NCBI RefSeq assembly: GCF_026229185.1
Contig: NZ_JAGGJA010000008.1
Coordinates: 124,001 to 188,000, forward strand
Direction of reading: 5' to 3'
DNA length: 64,000 nucleotides
From: Fodinibius salsisoli
Lineage (GTDB): Bacteria > Bacteroidota > Rhodothermia > Balneolales > Balneolaceae
The first letter of the stretch is position 1; each line of letters opens with the position of its first letter. The position numbers and the translations under genes were made by a program. The notes below the pieces were generated by a model. It ran no database searches, was not told where the DNA came from, and was given only the letters and a program-made list of their open reading frames with translations. This document shows positions 38,887 to 47,674 of this stretch, piece by piece.

Positions 38887-40068
38887 ATGAAATCTATTGA
38901 ACAGAACGTACCCGTATCCTTTACCTATAACATCCACTTTACAAGTGGTTTATTCGAACACGATAACGCCTTATTTTCGGATACTGTTACCAAAGCTTCG
39001 GCTGAGGTAGCCCGCAAAGTCCTCTTTGTCATTGATGCCGGTGTTTCCCAACATCATCCGGACCTCAAAAACCAAATTAAGTCGTATGCGAAATCGCATG
39101 CAGATGCCTTTCAGGCGGTAAATGAGATACAGGTTATTCCCGGTGGAGAAGCCGTTAAAAATGACCCGACCATTATTGACCAGCTCCACGAAGCCATCAA
39201 TGCTGCCAACCTCGATCGGCATTCATATGTAGCAGCCATCGGTGGTGGTGCCGTACTTGATGCGGTAGGCTATGCTGCCGGAACGGCCCATCGCGGCATC
39301 CGCCTCATTCGCATTCCCACAACCGTCCTCGCACAAAATGATGCCGGCATTGGTGTAAAAAACGGGGTTAATGCTTTTGGAAAGAAAAATTTTCTCGGCA
39401 CTTTTGCTCCGCCTTTTGCGGTATTAAATGACTTTTCATTCCTCAACACACTCGATCAGAGAGACTGGCGTTCGGGGATTTCTGAAGCCGTCAAAGTAGC
39501 CTTGCTTAAAGATGCTGATTTCTTTGAATTCCTGGAAGATAAGGCCACCGCTCTTGATCATCGTGCCCCTGAAGCAATGCATCATCTCATTTATCGTTGT
39601 GCGGAGCTTCATCTGGAGCATATTGCCACCTCTGGCGATCCTTTTGAAATGGGCTCCTCGCGCCCACTGGATTTTGGACACTGGTCGGCCCATAAGCTTG
39701 AACAAATTACGGACTACGAACTGCGCCATGGCGAAGCAGTCGCTATCGGCCTGGCCCTGGATTGTATCTATTCCCAAGTTGATGGCCTGCTCTCTGAAGA
39801 GGCGTGCCAACGAGTTTTAACAATGCTGCGCAATGCCGGATACAAGCTCTTTATTCCAGAATTAGAGCATAAGATTGATGCCCCGGAGAATCCTGAATCT
39901 ATTTTCCATGGCTTGGAAGAATTCCGCGAGCATCTTGGCGGTGAACTAACCATTATGTTGCTGGAAGAGATTGGCACAGGACGAGAGGTTCATGAAGTAG
40001 ATTACGATGTGTACCGGGAAGCAATATCAGAACTAAAAGCATTTGAAGAGCAGCGAGCCCAAGTGTAA
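38887..40068 (+). CDS. eboD: 3-dehydroquinate synthase-like protein EboD
   Basis: 393 residues, of the sugar phosphate cyclase superfamily. The NAD-binding region is IGGGAVLDAVGYAAGTAHRG at about 118-137, followed by IRIPTTVLAQNDAG. Metal ligands by alignment to AroB are Glu 200 (SGISEAVKVALL), His 265 (LDFGHWSAHKLE) and His 281 (RHGEAVAIGLAL). True AroB makes 3-dehydroquinate. EboD members form a separate branch and probably close another sugar phosphate ring, as in 2-epi-valiolone-type synthases. The reaction here is unknown. It heads the rightward arm of the ebo cluster. Confidence 0.85.
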   Translation: MKSIEQNVPVSFTYNIHFTSGLFEHDNALFSDTVTKASAEVARKVLFVIDAGVSQHHPDLKNQIKSYAKSHADAFQAVNEIQVIPGGEAVKNDPTIIDQLHEAINAANLDRHSYVAAIGGGAVLDAVGYAAGTAHRGIRLIRIPTTVLAQNDAGIGVKNGVNAFGKKNFLGTFAPPFAVLNDFSFLNTLDQRDWRSGISEAVKVALLKDADFFEFLEDKATALDHRAPEAMHHLIYRCAELHLEHIATSGDPFEMGSSRPLDFGHWSAHKLEQITDYELRHGEAVAIGLALDCIYSQVDGLLSEEACQRVLTMLRNAGYKLFIPELEHKIDAPENPESIFHGLEEFREHLGGELTIMLLEEIGTGREVHEVDYDVYREAISELKAFEEQRAQV

Positions 40069-40152
40069 TGTTTTAGTTGTTGGTCATCTGTTAATGGATA
40101 CCTTTAACATGACCCTTGGAATAAGAATTTATTAATTGGAAAAAAGCATTGT

Positions 40153-40255
40153 CAATCCTCCTGTCCTCCTTCTCCAAGGAGGAACTCCTTGCTCAACATA
40201 AGTACTACATAATAACTCAAAGTCCCTCTTGGAGAAGAGGGATTTAGGGAGATTG
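40153..40255. repeat. Palindromic repeat element of a second type
   Basis: About 103 bp between eboD and eboE. The left arm (40153-40186, starting CAATCCTCCT and containing CTTCTCCAAGGAGG) and the right arm (40221-40255, containing TTGGAGAAGAGGG and ending GAGATTG) are near-complete inverted repeats of about 34 bases. There is no coding capacity. It differs in sequence from the GTCATCCTGAA elements. Confidence 0.7.
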
Positions 40256-40344
40256 AACTCCTGTACATAGAATGTTATCTCTCTTTTAACCGCTAAATGG
40301 GTTTACAAATAATCAATTATTAACAACACCCACAATAAATAAGG

Positions 40345-41568
40345 ATGCAATTAAGCAACCACCCCTCATTTCACTTAACGTATTGCACTAACATTCATCC
40401 CGGTGAAAAATGGGATCAGGTTTTTCAACAACTTAAAACCCATGTCCCCGGTCTTAAGAAGCGCCTTGCTCCACAACAGCCGTTTGGTATTGGTCTCCGT
40501 CTGTCTGCCCAGGCAGCTGCAACGCTCCGATCTGATAATAAGCTAAACGAATTTAAAGACTGGCTTGCCGATGAGGACTGCTACGTTTTTACGATGAACG
40601 GCTTTCCCTATGGCAACTTTCATCGTCAGCGAGTTAAGGATCTGGTTTATACCCCCGACTGGCGGACGGAAGAACGGGTTGAATACACAATTAATTTGGC
40701 TCACATTTTGGCTGAGCTCTTACCCAATGACGTTGAAGGTGGCATTTCTACCTCACCCATTTCCTATAAATATTGGCTTCAACAACCTTGCCTGGAAGAA
40801 CAGGCTTTTCGGAAAGGAAGCATCAACTTAGCGAGGGTCGCTGCTTTGTTAGCTGATATCAGGGAAGAACACGGTAAGCTAATCCATATCGATATTGAAC
40901 CCGAACCTGACTGCCTGCTGGAAAACACCCAGGAAACGGTGGATTTTTTTACCGAATGGCTCTTCCCGGTCGGTGCCGCCTACCTGATGGAGCACCATAA
41001 CTATAGTTTTGAGGAAGCGAAACAGTTATTGAAAGATCACATCCAACTCTGTTATGATACCTGTCACTTTGCCGTTGAATACGAAGAACCAAGTGAAGCC
41101 CTACAGCAAATCCATGAAGCCGGAATTAAGGTAGGCAAAACACAAATCAGTGCCGCTTTGAAGGTGATTCTTCCTGAAGCTGCAAAAGACCGTCAATCTA
41201 TCCAGAAGGAACTCCAAAAATTTGAAGAGTCAACCTACCTGCACCAGGTGGTAGAGCGACGAACAGATGGATCCATAAATCAGTATCGAGATTTAGATAC
41301 CGCTCTGCCTCATATCTTTGACTCGGATGCTCGTGAGTGGCGTATCCACTACCACGTGCCTATTTTTATCGATCAGTTCAATCAATTGACCTCCACGCAG
41401 GAAGATATCAGTAAAAGTCTGGACTTTCTGAAAGAAAACAACCTGTGCCAGCATTTTGAAATAGAAACATATACCTGGGATGTACTACCCGAAGAACTTA
41501 AGAAAACGCCCGTTGATTCTATTGAACGTGAATTCGAATGGGTTCTGACAGAATTTAACAAAGATTAG
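40345..41568 (+). CDS. eboE: Metabolite traffic protein EboE (xylose-isomerase-like TIM barrel)
   Basis: 407 residues, soluble. The start region FHLTYCTNIHPGEKWDQVFQ is characteristic of EboE, followed by GIGLRLSAQAAATL and FTMNGFPYGNFHRQRVKDLV. Possible metal ligands in an AP-endonuclease-2-like barrel are the Glu residues in IHIDIEPEPDCLLE, His/Asp in LCYDTCHFAVEYEEP, and the motif REWRIHYHVPIFID. No reaction is known for the family. It is the second gene of the rightward arm, with a repeat element on each side (40153-40255 and 41586-41718). Confidence 0.85.
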   Translation: MQLSNHPSFHLTYCTNIHPGEKWDQVFQQLKTHVPGLKKRLAPQQPFGIGLRLSAQAAATLRSDNKLNEFKDWLADEDCYVFTMNGFPYGNFHRQRVKDLVYTPDWRTEERVEYTINLAHILAELLPNDVEGGISTSPISYKYWLQQPCLEEQAFRKGSINLARVAALLADIREEHGKLIHIDIEPEPDCLLENTQETVDFFTEWLFPVGAAYLMEHHNYSFEEAKQLLKDHIQLCYDTCHFAVEYEEPSEALQQIHEAGIKVGKTQISAALKVILPEAAKDRQSIQKELQKFEESTYLHQVVERRTDGSINQYRDLDTALPHIFDSDAREWRIHYHVPIFIDQFNQLTSTQEDISKSLDFLKENNLCQHFEIETYTWDVLPEELKKTPVDSIEREFEWVLTEFNKD

Positions 41569-41585
41569 ATTAGTAAATTATCAGC

Positions 41586-41718
41586 GACCTTTGCAAAAGT
41601 TAACTTGTCATCCTGAATTTAGTTCAGGATCTTCGTTTGAATGCTATCAAATAGCTATAAGATTCTGATCCCGAGGATTCGGGACAGAATGACAAGATGA
41701 GGTAATTTTGCAAAGGTC
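41586..41718. repeat. GTCATCCTGAA-type palindromic element with terminal inverted repeats, copy 3
   Basis: A 133-bp element between eboE and eboF, bounded by perfect 13-base inverted repeats GACCTTTGCAAAA (41586-41598) and TTTTGCAAAGGTC (41706-41718). The inner CTTGTCATCCTGAA and ACAGAATGACAAG blocks match copies 1, 2 and 4. This is the cleanest copy in the window. Confidence 0.82.
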
Positions 41719-41750
41719 TTAATTAATCTGGCTTCCAACTTTTTTTGAAA

Positions 41751-43127
41751 ATGCAGAAAACAGCTGTACTAAATGTTGTAGGGTTGACGCCCGACCTGAT
41801 TGGCGAGCACACTCCCTTTTTACAGAAGTGGTTCAATAAGGGATCCGTGGCTTCGGTGGATCCCATCCTGCCTGCTGTTACATGCTCCGCCCAGGCTACT
41901 TATCTTACCGGTACCATGCCCAGCGAACACGGAGTAGTGGGCAACGGCTGGTATTTTCGAGACACCGGCGAAATTCGCTTCTGGATGCGGTCCGGCAAAC
42001 TCATCCAACAACAGACTATCTGGGATATCAGCCGCCAAAAAAATCCTGACTTTACCTGTGCAAACCTATTTTGGCGTTATGCTACTTATTCCGGGGCTGA
42101 TTATGTAGTTATCGAACGACCGATGTATCGCAAAGACGGCGTTAAAGTTCCGGATATTTATGCTAAGCCGATGTCCTATCGAGATACGCTTCAGGATGAA
42201 CTGGGACAGTTTCCACTATTTAATTTCTGGGGACCGAATACATCTATTGTTTCCAGCCAGTGGATTGCCGATTCAGCCAAGATGGTAGCCAAAGAGTTCG
42301 ATCCTACATTAAACCTTGTTTACCTCCCCCATCTGGATTACTGCCTGCAACGATCCGGGCCTGATATTTCAGAAATAAAAACAGATCTGCAGGAAATTGA
42401 CCAAGTTTGCGAAGAGCTTATCAATTTTTATGAAGAGCGTGGCACGCAGGTAATCGTTCTCTCTGAGTATGGCATTACTGAAGTTAATCAGCCCGTCTCG
42501 CTCAACAGAACCTTGCGAAAAAACGGCTTCATTACCGTTCGTGAAGAGTTGGGAGGCGAGGTCTTAGATGCCGGAGCCAGCCGCGCTTTTGCCGTGGCCG
42601 ACCACCAGGTAGCTCATATTTATGTCGAAGATCCGGTGGATATTGAGCCTGTCAAACAGATGCTTGAAGAGATGCCGGGCGTAGCTGCTATTTTAGGTAA
42701 AGAAGGTAAAAAGGAAGCCGGGCTGAATCATGCGCGATCCGGTGAGTTGGTAGCCATTGCAGAGTCCAAAGCATGGTTTACTTACTACTACTGGCTGGAT
42801 GATGCCAAAGCCCCGGATTTTGCTCCCACCGTCGACATTCATGCTAAACCGGGCTACGACCCCGCAGAAATGCTCATGGATCCAGAAATCACCTTTCCAA
42901 TACTCAAAGCCGGCATGCGGCTGCTCCAAAAAAAGTTGGGCTTCCGGTATATGATGGATTTGATACCCATCCATGGCAAAGGTGTTCGGGGCTCACACGG
43001 ACTCATAACAGAATCAGCTGGCGTAAATCCGCTGTTAGTCTCGCAACAGGGGCAACATATTCCTAAATCCAGATTGGAACCGACCCAGGTCCAAGGCATT
43101 ATCCTGCAGCACCTGTTTGATAAATAA
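41751..43127 (+). CDS. eboF: Alkaline phosphatase/nucleotide pyrophosphatase superfamily protein, EboF
   Basis: 458 residues from ATG 41751; a TTG at 41745 is less likely. The first metal site comes early (VVGLTPDLIGEHTPFLQKW). The nucleophile Thr or Ser region is AVTCSAQATYLTGTMPSEHG, then GNGWYFRDTGEIRFW. Later motifs are VYLPHLDYCLQRSGPD, VIVLSEYGI and the His-bearing GVRGSHGLI. No signal peptide is present, so it acts in the cytoplasm, probably on a phosphodiester or pyrophosphate intermediate. It is the last ebo gene in the rightward arm. The symbol follows its cluster position; naming of this member varies. Confidence 0.75.
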   Translation: MQKTAVLNVVGLTPDLIGEHTPFLQKWFNKGSVASVDPILPAVTCSAQATYLTGTMPSEHGVVGNGWYFRDTGEIRFWMRSGKLIQQQTIWDISRQKNPDFTCANLFWRYATYSGADYVVIERPMYRKDGVKVPDIYAKPMSYRDTLQDELGQFPLFNFWGPNTSIVSSQWIADSAKMVAKEFDPTLNLVYLPHLDYCLQRSGPDISEIKTDLQEIDQVCEELINFYEERGTQVIVLSEYGITEVNQPVSLNRTLRKNGFITVREELGGEVLDAGASRAFAVADHQVAHIYVEDPVDIEPVKQMLEEMPGVAAILGKEGKKEAGLNHARSGELVAIAESKAWFTYYYWLDDAKAPDFAPTVDIHAKPGYDPAEMLMDPEITFPILKAGMRLLQKKLGFRYMMDLIPIHGKGVRGSHGLITESAGVNPLLVSQQGQHIPKSRLEPTQVQGIILQHLFDK

Positions 43128-43242
43128 ATCGCAACACTTCTCCTGCACTTTGGAAGTCCGGGGTAGATATTACAAGCTACCCACCATAATCGTCTGACGG
43201 ATTTAGCAAAGATCTCTTTAAGAGACCTTCTGCATAACCTGA

Positions 43243-43373
43243 CTTGTCATCCTGAATCATATGCTGAACTCATATTGAAGTCGGGACAAGCTTTGTTTCA
43301 GTATCTCTTCAGGATCTCCATTTAAACGCTGACAAATGTAGATAAGATTCTGAAACAAGTTCAGAATGACAAG
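43243..43373. repeat. GTCATCCTGAA-type palindromic repeat, copy 4
   Basis: Bounded by CTTGTCATCCTGAA and TTCAGAATGACAAG. The interior is close to copy 1 (CAGTATCTCTTCAGGATCTC, then ATTTAAA and GATTCTGAAACAAG), with an extra insert of about 20 bases. The CTTTGCAAAA ends are degenerate. It lies just beyond eboF. Confidence 0.75.
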
Positions 43374-43404
43374 GTGGAGTGGTTTTACAAACCCTCCTGC
43401 AAAT

Positions 43405-43437
43405 AAAAAAGGACGATGGAATACTCCACCGCCCTTC
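43405..43437 (-). terminator. Intrinsic terminator of trxA
   Basis: On the minus strand AAGGGCGGTGGA pairs with TCCATCGTCCTT (two G-U pairs), followed directly by TTTTTTATTT. It lies 23 bp after the trxA stop codon. Confidence 0.75.
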
Positions 43438-43459
43438 GAAAGTAATTGGTACTTAGCTA

Positions 43460-43789
43460 TTACAGCTGAGCTTCAAGCTTTTTCTTAAGCTGGGCCTTAG
43501 GAACGGCTCCAACAATCTGGTCAACTACTTCACCACCTTTAAAAATCAATAGTGCGGGAATACTGCGAATGCCATACTTTGTGGATGTTTCAGAATTGGA
43601 ATCAACATCTACTTTACCAATCTTGGCTTTCCCTTCAAACTCATCAGCCAATTCATCCACCACAGGACCTACCATACGACAAGGTCCACACCATTCGGCC
43701 CAAAAGTCAACCAATACGGGTTTATCGGAATCCACGTTAATGACATCTTCTTCAAAAGACTCATCTGTAAATTTTAGTGCTTTGCTCAT
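43460..43789 (-). CDS. trxA: Thioredoxin
   Basis: 109 residues, the standard length. The active site WCGPC (Cys 34 and Cys 37) sits in [20 protein letters not shown], and the cis-Pro region is [18 protein letters not shown]. It is the general cytoplasmic protein disulfide reductase. It is a single-gene unit with its own terminator at 43405-43437. Confidence 0.96.
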   Translation of the reverse strand: MSKALKFTDESFEEDVINVDSDKPVLVDFWAEWCGPCRMVGPVVDELADEFEGKAKIGKVDVDSNSETSTKYGIRSIPALLIFKGGEVVDQIVGAVPKAQLKKKLEAQL

Positions 43790-43900
43790 AACTACATTTT
43801 ATCCATTAATTAAGGTTAAATGCTTTTGAATTTTGTTAAATATCGTATAATATAACGATGCAATCATATCATTTCTTGTTATCCGATAGATTGCAAAAAT

Positions 43901-46900
43901 TTATCGACCATGACTCGCATTTCGTTTTAAGGTAACAGAATCGTTACCTAAGAGCGTTTTTAGTCCATTTAACAATTCTTCATTGGGATCAATAACGAAT
44001 TTACGAACGTGCATTGCAAATGGTCTTTTTGCTTCTTTGCTCAACACATTCAATCGTACATTCGTTTGTCCCTGGTGCTGTTTAAACAAATTGGCCATTT
44101 CTTGCAACTCATCCTCATTTACCTGGGTCGTATCAATATCCAGTTTTAACTCAATCTGATCCTGGTATTTTTCGCGCATGCTTTCGATGCGTTCAAAGCT
44201 GTTGGCAATAATTTGGGCTTTGCCGCGGCGGGTATCAATGCTACCATCAACGACGACCAGCGTATCCACCTGAATCATACCGAGATTGCTGTCATATACG
44301 TCGTTAAAAGCGATGACTTCGACCGTGCCGTGCAGATCTTCTACCTGCAGAAAGGCAAAAGGGCGCCCTTTTTTATCCGTTACGCGGTTTACTTCCGTGA
44401 TGATGCCTGCACATCGAACTTCTGTACGATTGTTCAGCTGCTCCAGCTTATCCGGATCGAGGGTGTGTGAGCAAAACATATCAACATCTTCCTGGTGCTT
44501 CTCAAGCGGATGCCCACTCAGGTAGAACCCAATAAGCTCGCGCTCTTTGTTGAGCCGCTCAATATTCGACCATCGCTGAACATTGGCAAGCTCGGGCTCA
44601 TCAATGGCCGAAGCGCTACCCGTTCCATCGCCGAACAGATCCGACTGATTGGAATTTTCCATTTCCTGCACGCGCGAGCCATAGCTAACAATCATTTCCA
44701 TACTTTCCAGCAGCTGGTGGCGATGCGGATTCAATTCATCAAAGGCTCCGGCCTGGATCAGGCTTTCCAGCGTGCGCTTGTTGCAGATGCGCGAGTCGAT
44801 ACGGCGGGCGAAATCATAAATAGATTCATACTTTCCATTCTCTTTTCGCTCTTCTACCACTTCTGCCACCGCATTAGAGCCCACGCCCTTAATAGCTTCC
44901 ATCCCGTACTGGATACGTCCATCCACAGCTACAAACTTACCGGCACCAGTGTTTATATTGGGCGGATCCACCGTAATACCATTATGGTAAGCTTCCTCAA
45001 TAAATTTCGATACTTTATCGATGTCACCCATATTGTGGGTGAGTACGGCGGCCATATATTCCGGCATGTAATTCGCCTTGAAGAAGGCCGTCTGGTAAGC
45101 CACCACCGAATAAGCAGCCGAGTGCGACTTATTAAAGCCGTAATTGGCAAACTCGGCCATAATATCGAAAAGCTCTTCGGCCTTGCTCTCGGTCACCCCG
45201 TTTTCTACCGCGCGCTCGGTAAACACCTTGCGCTGCTTGGCCATCACTTTCTTTTTCTTCTTCCCCATCGCACGGCGCAGCAAATCCGCTTCACCGAGTG
45301 AGTAGTTGGCAATGATCTGAGCAGCCTTCATAATCTGCTCCTGGTAGATCATAATGCCGTAGGTCGGCTTGAGCAATTCTTCCAGATCAGGATGGGGATA
45401 CTCGACCTCGCTACGTCCGTGCTTACGATCAATATATTCGGGGATAAACTGCATGGGGCCCGGACGATAGAGTGCGTTCATGGCAATCAGGTCATCCAGG
45501 GTGGTGGGTTTCAGCTGTTTGAGATACTTCCGCATTCCGTCCGACTCAAACTGGAAGGTCCCAATGGTATTCCCTTTTTGATACAGCTCGAAGGTCTTGT
45601 CATCATCCTCAGGCACATCATCCAGCTCGTAATGAACGCCATGATTTTCTTCCACATACTGGATGGCCGTCTTCAGGATCGAAAGCGTCTTAAGACCCAA
45701 GAAGTCCATTTTCAACAGTCCGCACTGCTCGGCATGGGGACCGTCGTACTGGGTAATCAATTCTTTATCCTTGGAGAGCGCCACCGGCACATAATCACTT
45801 ATTTCTCCCGGTGCGATAATAACGCCCGCCGCGTGTATACCGGTCTGTCGCGCAGAGCCTTCCAGCGTACGTGCAAACCGCATCATCTTCTGTACCTGTG
45901 GATCCGGATGTTCAAAAAGCTGCTGGATGTCTTTGGCCGACTCTGGGTTCTTGCGGGAATCAAGGACGTCTTCAAACTCAGTAAAGCCCGGTCCATCCGG
46001 AAACATTTTTGTGATACGATTTACCTCTTCCAACGGCACACCCAGTACACGCCCCACGTCACGGATGGATGTTTTGGCCTTCATCGTACCGTAAGTCACA
46101 ATCTGGGCCACATTGCTGCGCCCGTATTCTTCAACTACGTAGTCAATGACCTCCTGCCGGCCGCCATCGTCAAAATCAATATCGATATCCGGTGGACTTA
46201 CCCGCTCGGGATTCAGGAACCGCTCAAACAGCAAGTCGTGCCGCAGTGGATCTATATTGATAATGCCCAGGCAATAGGCTACGATAGAGCCTGCCGCCGA
46301 ACCCCGACCCGGCCCCACAAAAACATCACGCTTACGGGCTTCGGTCGTAAAGTCCTGTGTAATCAGGAAGTAACCGACGAAATCCATATCCTTGATAATG
46401 GCAAGCTCCTGCTCAATGCGCTCGCTTACATCCTGAGTGACTTGCCCATACCGCTCCTTGGCGCCCTCGTAGGTTAACTGGCGCAGGTAGTCGTACATGG
46501 AGTCATATTCATCCGGGATGGTATAATCTGGAAGCAGCAACTCTGAACTGAGCTCAATATCATCGACCTTTTCGATAATCTCATTGGTGTTATCCACCGC
46601 CTCCGGAACATCGCTAAAAAGCTCCTTCATCTCTGCCGGCGTCTTCAGGTAGAACTCGGTATTCAGGTTGTTGTTGTCATCGGTAAACCGAAATCGATTG
46701 GGATCATTAATATCCGCATTAGTCTGCAGAGCCAACAGAATATCGTGCGCCTCAGAATCTTCTTCCTCCACGTAATGCGAATCATTGGTCGCAATCATCT
46801 TTACGTTATACTCCTTCGACCATTTGATCAGCACTTCGTTACACCGATTCTGGTCTTCCAGGCCGTGGCGCTGAAGCTCAATGTAGTAATCATCCCCAAA

Positions 46901-47383
46901 GACATTCAAATACCACTCAAAAAGGGCTCGTGCTTCTTTCTCGCTCTCATTGATGATGGTCTGGTTAATCTCGCTGGCAATACAACAGGTGGTAGCAATC
47001 AGTCCTTCGGAATGCTCGGCCAGTGTTTCTTTGTCGATACGGGGCTTGTAATAAAGTCCATCCGTGTAACCGAGAGAGCAGAGCTTTGCAAGGTTTCGAT
47101 AACCGTCCATATTCTTAGCCAGCAGCACCTGGTGATACCGCGTTCGGTCGCTTTTATCATCCATGCCCGAAGGCGTAATGTAAAACTCACATCCAATCAC
47201 CGGCTTCACGCCATGCTTGTGCGCTTCATTCACAAACTCCGGCACGCCAAACATGTTACCATGGTCCGTAATTGCAATGGCAGGCATCCCTTCATTTTTC
47301 GACTTTTTGACAAGCTGGCTGATGCTCGCAGCGCCGTCAAGCATACTAAATTGCGTGTGACAATGAAGGTGTGAAAAGTTCAT
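43901..47383 (-). CDS. dnaE: DNA polymerase III alpha subunit
   Basis: 1160 residues, full length. The N-terminal PHP domain opens MNFSHLHCHTQFSMLDGA, with AIAITDHGNMFGVPEF. The palm holds the catalytic acidic residues in SPPDIDIDFDDGGRQEVIDY and the nearby LKMDFLGLKTLSI. Helix-hairpin-helix and OB domains follow (ELIGFYLSGHPLEKH, then AGIITEVNRVTDKKGRPFAF). It is the catalytic subunit of the replicative polymerase, DnaE1 type rather than PolC. The start at 47383 fits the PHP motif HLHCHT. A minus-strand TAATTTTG element upstream (47441-47448) may be its -7 box. Confidence 0.97.
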   Translation of the reverse strand: MNFSHLHCHTQFSMLDGAASISQLVKKSKNEGMPAIAITDHGNMFGVPEFVNEAHKHGVKPVIGCEFYITPSGMDDKSDRTRYHQVLLAKNMDGYRNLAKLCSLGYTDGLYYKPRIDKETLAEHSEGLIATTCCIASEINQTIINESEKEARALFEWYLNVFGDDYYIELQRHGLEDQNRCNEVLIKWSKEYNVKMIATNDSHYVEEEDSEAHDILLALQTNADINDPNRFRFTDDNNNLNTEFYLKTPAEMKELFSDVPEAVDNTNEIIEKVDDIELSSELLLPDYTIPDEYDSMYDYLRQLTYEGAKERYGQVTQDVSERIEQELAIIKDMDFVGYFLITQDFTTEARKRDVFVGPGRGSAAGSIVAYCLGIINIDPLRHDLLFERFLNPERVSPPDIDIDFDDGGRQEVIDYVVEEYGRSNVAQIVTYGTMKAKTSIRDVGRVLGVPLEEVNRITKMFPDGPGFTEFEDVLDSRKNPESAKDIQQLFEHPDPQVQKMMRFARTLEGSARQTGIHAAGVIIAPGEISDYVPVALSKDKELITQYDGPHAEQCGLLKMDFLGLKTLSILKTAIQYVEENHGVHYELDDVPEDDDKTFELYQKGNTIGTFQFESDGMRKYLKQLKPTTLDDLIAMNALYRPGPMQFIPEYIDRKHGRSEVEYPHPDLEELLKPTYGIMIYQEQIMKAAQIIANYSLGEADLLRRAMGKKKKKVMAKQRKVFTERAVENGVTESKAEELFDIMAEFANYGFNKSHSAAYSVVAYQTAFFKANYMPEYMAAVLTHNMGDIDKVSKFIEEAYHNGITVDPPNINTGAGKFVAVDGRIQYGMEAIKGVGSNAVAEVVEERKENGKYESIYDFARRIDSRICNKRTLESLIQAGAFDELNPHRHQLLESMEMIVSYGSRVQEMENSNQSDLFGDGTGSASAIDEPELANVQRWSNIERLNKERELIGFYLSGHPLEKHQEDVDMFCSHTLDPDKLEQLNNRTEVRCAGIITEVNRVTDKKGRPFAFLQVEDLHGTVEVIAFNDVYDSNLGMIQVDTLVVVDGSIDTRRGKAQIIANSFERIESMREKYQDQIELKLDIDTTQVNEDELQEMANLFKQHQGQTNVRLNVLSKEAKRPFAMHVRKFVIDPNEELLNGLKTLLGNDSVTLKRNASHGR

Positions 47384-47440
47384 GCAGATTACTCCAGTTT
47401 AAGAATGAAAGGTTGGCATAATGATACAATTCATACGCCA

Positions 47441-47448
47441 CAAAATTA
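47441..47448 (-). promoter_or_regulatory. Possible dnaE -7 promoter element
   Basis: On the minus strand TAATTTTG is a perfect TAnnTTTG match about 57 bp before the dnaE start codon. No TTTG is found at 20-base spacing, so support is weak. Confidence 0.3.
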
Positions 47449-47537
47449 AGGAGATATTTGGAATTGTTTGGAGCAAAGACAAAGACTCCTGCTCCCGGAC
47501 CAGACTGTAGAGAATACTTAACTTTCTAAAATTTATA

Positions 47538-47664
47538 TTATCTATTGCAGTTGACTTCAGTCAACTGAATAAGAATTGAAAAAAGATTTAAGCCTTCTTC
47601 CTTAGCAGTCAATTCGAACTGTCTTCTTATCATGCAGTCAGCTGAAGCTAACTGCAATAGATAA
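47538..47664. repeat. REP-like double-hairpin element next to a RAYT gene
   Basis: The ends TTATCTATTGCAGTT (47538-47552) and AACTGCAATAGATAA (47650-47664) are perfect 15-base inverted repeats. Each arm continues into its own small hairpin: CAGTTGAC-TTCA-GTCAACTG on the left and CAGTCAGC-TGAA-GCTAACTG on the right. The two hairpins are also nearly complementary to each other. This is the layout of a BIME, two inverted REP sequences, and it ends 10 bp from the transposase gene stop codon. Confidence 0.75.
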
Positions 47665-47674
47665 CTGTGGCTTC

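Larger units (their letters stand above)
43128..43459. other. Intergenic region with repeat copy 4 and trxA terminator
   Basis: 332 bases between eboF and trxA. It contains a short palindrome TCTCTTTAAGAGA near 43214-43226 that might end eboF mRNA, repeat copy 4 and the trxA terminator. No gene is seen. Confidence 0.5.

Noticed and set aside
38887-40068. EboD as the shikimate-pathway 3-dehydroquinate synthase AroB
   Set aside because: The metal ligands fit the superfamily, but the surrounding eboA-F genes and the GHWSAH motif in place of GHTFGH point to the EboD branch.
44495-45301. 268-codon open frame on the plus strand
   Set aside because: Antisense to dnaE with a His/Arg-rich composition typical of a shadow frame.
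45392-46477. 361-codon open frame on the plus strand
   Set aside because: It lies wholly inside dnaE on the other strand, has no family features, and dnaE is continuous and intact there.
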